Shown in pieces: positions 59,340 to 64,000 of a stretch of 64,000 nucleotides of DNA. The stretch is from Azospirillum canadense. GTDB lineage: Bacteria > Pseudomonadota > Alphaproteobacteria > Azospirillales > Azospirillaceae. The position numbers and the translations under genes are program-made. The first letter of the stretch is position 1. Each line of letters starts with the position of its first letter. The DNA is taken from NCBI RefSeq assembly GCF_025961225.1, contig NZ_JAOQNG010000002.1, positions 558,001 through 622,000 of the forward strand, in the 5' to 3' direction. Under the pieces are notes generated by a model. It saw nothing but the letters and a program-made list of their open reading frames with translations, ran no database searches and was not told the origin of the DNA.

Positions 59340-60935
59340 TCACTTCGCCAGCACGCCGATGAGGTGGTCGGCGAGACGCAGGGTCAGGGCGATCATGGTG
59401 AAGGTCGGGGTCGCCGTGCCTTCGGTCGGGAAGACCGAGTTGCCGGCGATGTAGAGGTTTTCCAGCTCGTGGACCCGGCAGTCGGGGTCGACGACGCCGT
59501 CCTGCGGCCGCTCGCTGATGCGCGTGGTGCCGCAATGGTGATGGCCCCAGTGGTCGAAGCGCGACCAGCCGTCCGGCCGGGTCAGCATGGACACCGTCGC
59601 CGTGCCGACGCCCAGCCGTTCCAGCTCCTTCCCGAACAGCTCGATGCCCCGCCGCACGCTGTGCTCATCGATGGCGCTCATCTGCCAATGCAGGTTGATC
59701 CGCCGCAGGCCGAGCGCGTCCACGTCGTGCACCAGGGTCACGCGGCTGGCCGGGTTGGGCGCTTGTTCGACCTCCGCCTTGATCAGCCAGGTGGTGGAGG
59801 ACTTGTCGATGCCCAGCACCTTGCGCAGCTTGTTTTCCGTCAACCAGTCGAGATCGCGCAGCACGTTGCCGAGGTGGTAGTCGACGTCCGCCACCATGTC
59901 GCCGCCGCGCAGCCACTGCCCCAGCCCGTCCCGCAGCAAGCCGAGCGACCGGCTGCCGCGCGTCGGGCCCTTGCTGAAGGGCTCCAGCGCGAAGTGGGTG
60001 TTGAGGATGCGCTCCCGCCGCATGAGGTCCGGCGTCGGCCGCACGCAGCCTTCCACCATCATCGTGCCCATCGCGGCGCCGTCAGCCGCATGGCGCGTGT
60101 AGAACCAGAGCCTGGGATCCGGCCCGGAAAGCCGGACGATCCCGGGCCAGGAGACGCGGTGCTCCATAAAGTAGCGGCCGACGTTGCCGTGGCCGTTGCC
60201 GAGCCCCGCCGGCCGCACGCCGTCGGCGTTGAGCAGCAGACGGGCGTTCTCCAGGCCGCCGCAGGCCAGCACCACGACGCGGGCGCGGACGCGGAACCGG
60301 CGGCCGGCGGGATTGGCGGCGACGACCTCGCGCACCACGCCGTCCGCGTCGCCCACCCGGAGGTCCACGACGCTGCTGTTGAGGAAGCAGCTGACATTGC
60401 GGGACGAGGCTATCGCGTCGCGGTGCGCCGTTCCGAAGCGGGTCGGCTTGATCTGCGTCGCGCCGTTGATGAAGCGTTGCGGGGACAGCGGCAGCAGCGG
60501 ACGGTCGGTCAGACCGGACCAGTATTCCCCGTCGAAGCGGTCGGTGGGCAACCCGATCAGCTCCGCCGCGCGCGCGTAATTGGGCCGCAGCGCCGTTTCC
60601 GGAAAGGGCCAGCCGCTGCCGGGAATCCAGTCGCGCCGCTCGAAATCAATGGGGTCGAGCGGCCGGCATAGCCCCGCCCAGCGGTTGGTCGACCCGCCGA
60701 AGTACCGCAGCCGCGCCGTGGACGGGGGCAGATAGGGCATCCCGGACGTGGAGCCGGCATAAAATTTTTGCCCCGCCCGCGAATAATGATAGCTGCCCGC
60801 CTCCAATATCGTAACCCGAAAGGGCAGCGTATCGAATGCACGCCCCAAGGTGATGCCGGCAGCGCCGGCACCAACAACGCAAATTTCGGTGTCAATTACC
60901 GCATCTTCGGGCAGCTCCGCCCCATCCAGGATCAT
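59340..60935 (-). CDS. GMC-family FAD-dependent oxidoreductase
   Basis: A 531-residue flavoprotein. The N-terminal dinucleotide-binding motif is VVGAGAAGITLGRAF, with FGGSTNRWAGLCRPLD nearby; the C-terminal catalytic block has WGHHHCGTTRIS and NSVFPTEGTATPTFTMIALTLRLADHL. This resembles the fructose/gluconate/glucose-methanol-choline oxidoreductases that oxidise sugars and alcohols. No Tat signal is apparent, and no cytochrome subunit is adjacent. ATG 60935 is used, 20 residues before the FAD motif, without a strong ribosome site; GTG or TTG starts further upstream are possible. Confidence 0.87.
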   Translation of the reverse strand: MILDGAELPEDAVIDTEICVVGAGAAGITLGRAFDTLPFRVTILEAGSYHYSRAGQKFYAGSTSGMPYLPPSTARLRYFGGSTNRWAGLCRPLDPIDFERRDWIPGSGWPFPETALRPNYARAAELIGLPTDRFDGEYWSGLTDRPLLPLSPQRFINGATQIKPTRFGTAHRDAIASSRNVSCFLNSSVVDLRVGDADGVVREVVAANPAGRRFRVRARVVVLACGGLENARLLLNADGVRPAGLGNGHGNVGRYFMEHRVSWPGIVRLSGPDPRLWFYTRHAADGAAMGTMMVEGCVRPTPDLMRRERILNTHFALEPFSKGPTRGSRSLGLLRDGLGQWLRGGDMVADVDYHLGNVLRDLDWLTENKLRKVLGIDKSSTTWLIKAEVEQAPNPASRVTLVHDVDALGLRRINLHWQMSAIDEHSVRRGIELFGKELERLGVGTATVSMLTRPDGWSRFDHWGHHHCGTTRISERPQDGVVDPDCRVHELENLYIAGNSVFPTEGTATPTFTMIALTLRLADHLIGVLAK

Positions 60936-61157
60936 GGTACTGCTTATCAGTTCTGTCTCAATCACATTTGGCTTATTTTTCTGCTTGTGCAATGGCAAAG
61001 GGAAATCGATGGGCACGGCCAAGGCGCTGGCGGCCGGAACGGCTTGCCTGGGACGATATGGGTAACCGGTGTGGCTGATAGTGCCCAGGCGACACACCAA
61101 ACATCTTTATTCCATACGAAAAGTTGCACCGCATCATGCCTGCCGCGCTGAGATCGC

Positions 61158-61775
61158 ATGAGCACGAAACAGCGCCGTAACCTACATTCCGGAACGCAAT
61201 CCCGCCCCGTCCCGACCGTCCCCAAAATGATCCCGGAAATTTCGGCTGCGATGCTGTTCGGCGTCGCCGGCGTGTGTTTCGGCGCCAGCTGGGCGCTGTT
61301 CCGCTCGAAGAAGGCGATCATCGCCACGCAGGCGCTGTGCTCCGCCTCCTTTATCACCCATTACATGCTGATCGGTGCCGTCAGCGGCGCCAGCATGAGT
61401 TCGCTGTCGCTCAGCCAGTCGCTGATGATCGGCCTGTGGCGCCGCAGCCGGGCGATGACCGTCCTCTACTGGTCCACGTTGCCGGCGATGATGGTGCTGA
61501 CGGCCCTGACGTGGCACGGCCCGGCGTCCCTGGCGTCTGGCCTTGGGCTGACGCTCGCCGCCTGCGGACGCTGGCAGACCAGCGTGCTGCGCCTGCGCCT
61601 GTTCTTCGTCGCCGGCTCGCTCGCCTGGATCGTCCACGACACGCTGGTCGGGTCGCCGTTCGGCTGCACCGCCAACATCGTCAACCTGTGCTTCAACCTG
61701 TGGACCATCCGCGCCCTTCTGCGCGAACGGCGCCGCGACAACCTGCGCGCGCCGGCCCTGGCTGCGGCGGCCTGA
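61158..61775 (+). CDS. YgjV-family inner-membrane protein
   Basis: A 205-residue protein with about five to six hydrophobic helices from residue 25 (PEISAAMLFGVAGVCFGASWALF, ATQALCSASFITHYMLIGAVSG, and VNLCFNLWTIRALLRERR at the end). This matches the YgjV family, whose function is unknown. It is divergent from the GMC gene, 222 bases away, and followed by an intrinsic terminator. The first 23 residues are basic and unrelated to the family core, so a later start (MIPEISAAML, 61227) is possible. Confidence 0.8.
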   Translation: MSTKQRRNLHSGTQSRPVPTVPKMIPEISAAMLFGVAGVCFGASWALFRSKKAIIATQALCSASFITHYMLIGAVSGASMSSLSLSQSLMIGLWRRSRAMTVLYWSTLPAMMVLTALTWHGPASLASGLGLTLAACGRWQTSVLRLRLFFVAGSLAWIVHDTLVGSPFGCTANIVNLCFNLWTIRALLRERRRDNLRAPALAAAA

Positions 61776-61791
61776 CCTTCCACCCGCACCG

Positions 61792-61826
61792 AAAAGCCGG
61801 CGACCGCGAGGCCGCCGGCTTTTTCT
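61792..61826. terminator. Bidirectional intrinsic terminator
   Basis: Perfect 10-base stem (AAAGCCGGCG / CGCCGGCTTT) around a 10-base loop, followed on the plus strand by TTTCTTT, and with A-rich sequence on the other side. It lies between the convergent ygjV-like and EhuB genes and would stop both. Confidence 0.8.
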
Positions 61827-61839
61827 TTGTTGGAAGCGG

Positions 61840-62703
61840 TCAGTTCGGACCGCCGCAGAGCTGGTCGCGGGTCGTCTGCTTGGCGGCGTCGGCGGAGAAG
61901 CCGTAGGGCTCGACGATCTTGGCGAACTCGCCGGACGCCTTCATCTCCGCCAGCACCTTGTCGAAGGCGTCGCGCAGCGATGCGTCCTGCTTGCGGAAGG
62001 CGGCGCCGTCGCAATAGACCGGGGCGCCCTTCACAGGGGCCACAACCTCGACGTTCGGGTCGTTCGCCTTGGTGACGAGGTCGTGGATCGACAGAACCGG
62101 CAGCGAATAGACGTCGATACGCCCGTCCTGGAGCATCTTCAGGCCGCTCTGCGGGTCCGGCACGACGATGACCCGGTCGCGCGGAACGCCGGCGTCGAGC
62201 GCCAGCTTCTCCTCCGTGCCGCCACCCGGCGCGCCGATCTTCGCCTTCGGGTTCTTGGCAATGTCCTGGTAGGAGGAGAGTTGCAGCGGGTTGCCCTTCT
62301 TCAGCGCGAAGGCCTCCGCGTCGCAAAGGATCGGCTGGCTGTAGGCGACGGCGCGGCAGCGCTCCGGCTTCATGAACAGGCCAGCGGTGATCACGTCGAA
62401 GCGGCGGGCCTGAAGGCCGGGGATCATCGCCCCGTATTCGGAGATGGAACCGACCACGTCGCCGACGCCCAGCTTGCCCATCACGGCGCGGGCGACGTCC
62501 GGGGCGGCGCCCGACACCGTGCCGTCCGGCTTCACCGCGGTGTAGGGCGGCTCGTTGGCGATGCCGATGCGGACGAATCCCTGCTCCTTCAGCTTGGCGA
62601 GCGCGTCGTCAGCGGCGCTGGCGGGGGACGCGGCGAATGCACCCAGAAGGGCGATGGCGGCCGCGCCGAGGACATGGGTCCGGAACATTTTCGAATGCGT
62701 CAT
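61840..62703 (-). CDS. ehuB: Ectoine/hydroxyectoine ABC importer substrate-binding protein
   Basis: A 287-residue SBP family 3 protein with signal peptide (GAAAIALLGAFAASPASAAD). It resembles EhuB: AKLKEQGFVRIGIANEPPYTAV, GAAPDVARAVMGKLGV, ISEYGAMIPGLQARRFDVI and the C-terminal Cys in QLCGGPN. EhuB captures ectoine and hydroxyectoine for EhuCDA import; those partner genes are not in the window. It lies 93 bases downstream of doeB on the same strand, which strongly supports an ectoine role. Confidence 0.87.
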   Translation of the reverse strand: MTHSKMFRTHVLGAAAIALLGAFAASPASAADDALAKLKEQGFVRIGIANEPPYTAVKPDGTVSGAAPDVARAVMGKLGVGDVVGSISEYGAMIPGLQARRFDVITAGLFMKPERCRAVAYSQPILCDAEAFALKKGNPLQLSSYQDIAKNPKAKIGAPGGGTEEKLALDAGVPRDRVIVVPDPQSGLKMLQDGRIDVYSLPVLSIHDLVTKANDPNVEVVAPVKGAPVYCDGAAFRKQDASLRDAFDKVLAEMKASGEFAKIVEPYGFSADAAKQTTRDQLCGGPN

Positions 62704-62796
62704 GTCGGTCTTCCCTCTGTGAAGGTTGGTTTTCAGCCGCCGCGCGGCCCTTCCTGTTCAGTCGTTGTCATTCTTGTTCTTCCCTGGCTTACAGCC

Positions 62797-63804
62797 TCAA
62801 TCCTCCAGGGTTCCAACCACCGCGATGCAGTCGCCGGCCTTCACGAGGCCGGGGAAGTGGCGGGCGGCCAGGATGCCGTCCAGGCCGGCCCGGTAATCGG
62901 ACGGCGCCTGCCCCGTGCGCCCGATGGGGTGGATGCGCGCCAGCAGGTCGCCCTTGCGCACCGGCTCGCCCAGGTCAACGCAGGGCTCGATCAGCCCGGC
63001 GTCCTCGGCGAAGCGGAAGCAGTCGGAGGACGGCATGTCGAGCCAGCGCGTCGGCGCCGTCTCCACGGCCCCGGCCAGGATTCCGGCGTGGCGCAGCACG
63101 TTGGCGACGCCCCGCTTGGCGATGGCGATGGTGGAGGCGCGCCCGGTGCCGCCGCCGCCGAGTTCCGTGGTGACGAACAGCTTGCCCTGCTCCTCCGCCG
63201 CGGTGTCGTACATGCCGACCGCGTCGATCTCCAGCATGCGCATGGAATAGGGGGCGGAGAAGGCGGCCACCGCCGCGAAGCAGCGCGCCTCCTGCGCCTT
63301 GTCGGGCAGGATGTGGGCGGCGGCGAAGGGCACGAAGTCCAGCGTCCTACCGCCCGAATGCAGATCCATCACCACGTCCGCCATGGGCAGCAGGGTGCGG
63401 TTGAAATAGTCCGCGATCTTCTGCGTCACCGTCCCGTCCGGCCGCCCGGGGAAGCTGCGGTTCAGGTTTCCCTTGTCGATGGGCGAGGTGCGGGTGCCCG
63501 CCTGGAAGGCCGGGTAGTTCATCGCCGGAACGATGATCACCCGGCCGGTGACCTGCTCCGCCTTTATCGTGCGGGCGAGGTCGAAGAGGGCCACGGCCCC
63601 CTCATACTCGTCGCCGTGGTTGGCGCCGGTCAGTAACGCGGTCGGCCCTGGTCCGTTGCGCACCACGGTGACCGGGATCATCACCGATCCCCAGGCGGAA
63701 TCATCGCGGCTGTAGGGCAGGCGCAGGAAGCCGTGCTGCACGCCGTCGCGGTCGAAATCGACCGTCGGCGCGATAGGAGACGGCGGCAGCGTGTCGAGCG
63801 GCAT
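62797..63804 (-). CDS. doeB: N-alpha-acetyl-L-2,4-diaminobutyrate deacetylase
   Basis: A 335-residue zinc-dependent deacetylase of the succinylglutamate desuccinylase/aspartoacylase fold. Zinc-site motifs are GANHGDEYEG and VVMDLHSGG, with NYPAFQAGTRTSPIDKGNLNR between. DoeB removes the acetyl group from the product of DoeA, giving 2,4-diaminobutyrate in ectoine degradation. ATG 63804 follows GGAGGT; a longer in-frame reading extends into doeA and is rejected. It lies 11 bases downstream of doeA. Confidence 0.9.
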   Translation of the reverse strand: MPLDTLPPSPIAPTVDFDRDGVQHGFLRLPYSRDDSAWGSVMIPVTVVRNGPGPTALLTGANHGDEYEGAVALFDLARTIKAEQVTGRVIIVPAMNYPAFQAGTRTSPIDKGNLNRSFPGRPDGTVTQKIADYFNRTLLPMADVVMDLHSGGRTLDFVPFAAAHILPDKAQEARCFAAVAAFSAPYSMRMLEIDAVGMYDTAAEEQGKLFVTTELGGGGTGRASTIAIAKRGVANVLRHAGILAGAVETAPTRWLDMPSSDCFRFAEDAGLIEPCVDLGEPVRKGDLLARIHPIGRTGQAPSDYRAGLDGILAARHFPGLVKAGDCIAVVGTLED

Positions 63805-63815
63805 TCGCACCTCCG

Positions 63816-64000
63816 TCACGATTTCACGAACAGCTTGCGCGGCACGTTGGCGAGGCATTCGACGCCGGTGTCGGTGATCGCGATGCTCTCCGTGATCTCC
63901 AGCCCCATGTCCTCCAGCCACAGGCCGGTCATGAAGTGGAAGGTCATGCCGGGTTCCAGCACCGTGCGGTCGCCCGGCCGCAGGCTCATGGTGCGCTCGC
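63816..64000 (-). CDS. doeA: Ectoine hydrolase, C-terminal part (5' end outside window)
   Basis: The visible C-terminal 61 residues (RTMSLRPGDRTVLEPGMTFH, FMTGLWLEDMGLEITESIAI, TDTGVECLANVPRKLFVKS) match the last strand-helix block of M24 (pita-bread) peptidase-fold enzymes. Together with doeB immediately downstream, this is DoeA/EutD, which opens the ectoine ring to N-acetyl-diaminobutyrate. Start and catalytic core lie to the right of base 64000. Confidence 0.85.
   Translation of the reverse strand, partial: ERTMSLRPGDRTVLEPGMTFHFMTGLWLEDMGLEITESIAITDTGVECLANVPRKLFVKS

Overview
The window is GC-rich, gene-dense bacterial chromosome or chromid DNA. It carries many ABC importers, FixJ- and NarL-type regulators, hybrid histidine kinases, a polyhydroxybutyrate-turnover operon and ectoine-catabolism genes. 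These point to a metabolically versatile alphaproteobacterium of the Rhodospirillales; Azospirillum is my best guess, from gene content alone. I see no rRNA, tRNA, CRISPR array, insertion sequence or phage gene.

Layout. (1) 1-5115, minus: a three-gene signalling operon (TorS-like histidine kinase, DppA-type periplasmic binding protein, receiver/PAS regulator cut by the window edge). (2) 5367-5771: a small lipoprotein. (3) 5768-20424, minus: a run of 15 genes with a branched-chain-amino-acid-type (Liv) importer, two CaiB/BaiF CoA-transferases, three CitE-like CoA-ester lyases, an HMG-CoA-lyase-like enzyme, an aconitase-superfamily LeuC/LeuD-type pair, an isocitrate-lyase/PEP-mutase-type lyase and a GntR/FCD regulator. 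Together they look like an uptake and degradation pathway for a branched dicarboxylic acid that is activated to its CoA ester and cleaved by retro-aldol or retro-Claisen steps. (4) 20709-28701: a HAD phosphatase, a Cys-rich lipoprotein, a candidate small RNA, a CrbR/CrbS-like two-component pair (NarL-type regulator plus Na+/solute-symporter hybrid kinase) and an MHS-family transporter. (5) 28840-31880: an acetyltransferase and a catalase-type peroxidase / cytochrome b561 / small secreted protein set. (6) 32144-34962: patatin, acetoacetate decarboxylase and 3-hydroxybutyrate dehydrogenase. (7) 35212-38625: a FixJ-type signalling set beside a truncated pyruvate oxidase (poxB) remnant. (8) 39176-44782: an RND efflux pair, a cupin, and an NAD(P)-binding protein downstream of two strong palindromes.

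(9) 44816-59239 is an accessory catabolic region. It holds two ureohydrolase (agmatinase-family) genes, each linked to a closely similar LysR regulator, two Fe(II)/2-oxoglutarate dioxygenases (TauD and PhyH types), a class II aldolase, a hydroxyacid dehydrogenase, a MATE exporter, a complete polar-amino-acid ABC importer and an HpcH/HpaI aldolase. One ORF here is an in-frame chimera of the front of an ABC binding protein and the back of a creatininase. The region probably handles guanidino or related amino compounds. (10) 59340-64000: a GMC oxidoreductase, a YgjV-type membrane protein, and the edge of an ectoine degradation cluster (EhuB, DoeB, the end of DoeA).

Dispersed intergenic palindromes built on CCCTCTCCCC/GGGGAGAGGG occur at five loci. 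The features most worth a second look are the chimeric ORF, the duplicated LysR-ureohydrolase modules, the Dmd/Dml-like lyase block within the CoA operon, the poxB remnant, the candidate small RNA at 22469-22528 and the paired operators at 44713-44782.
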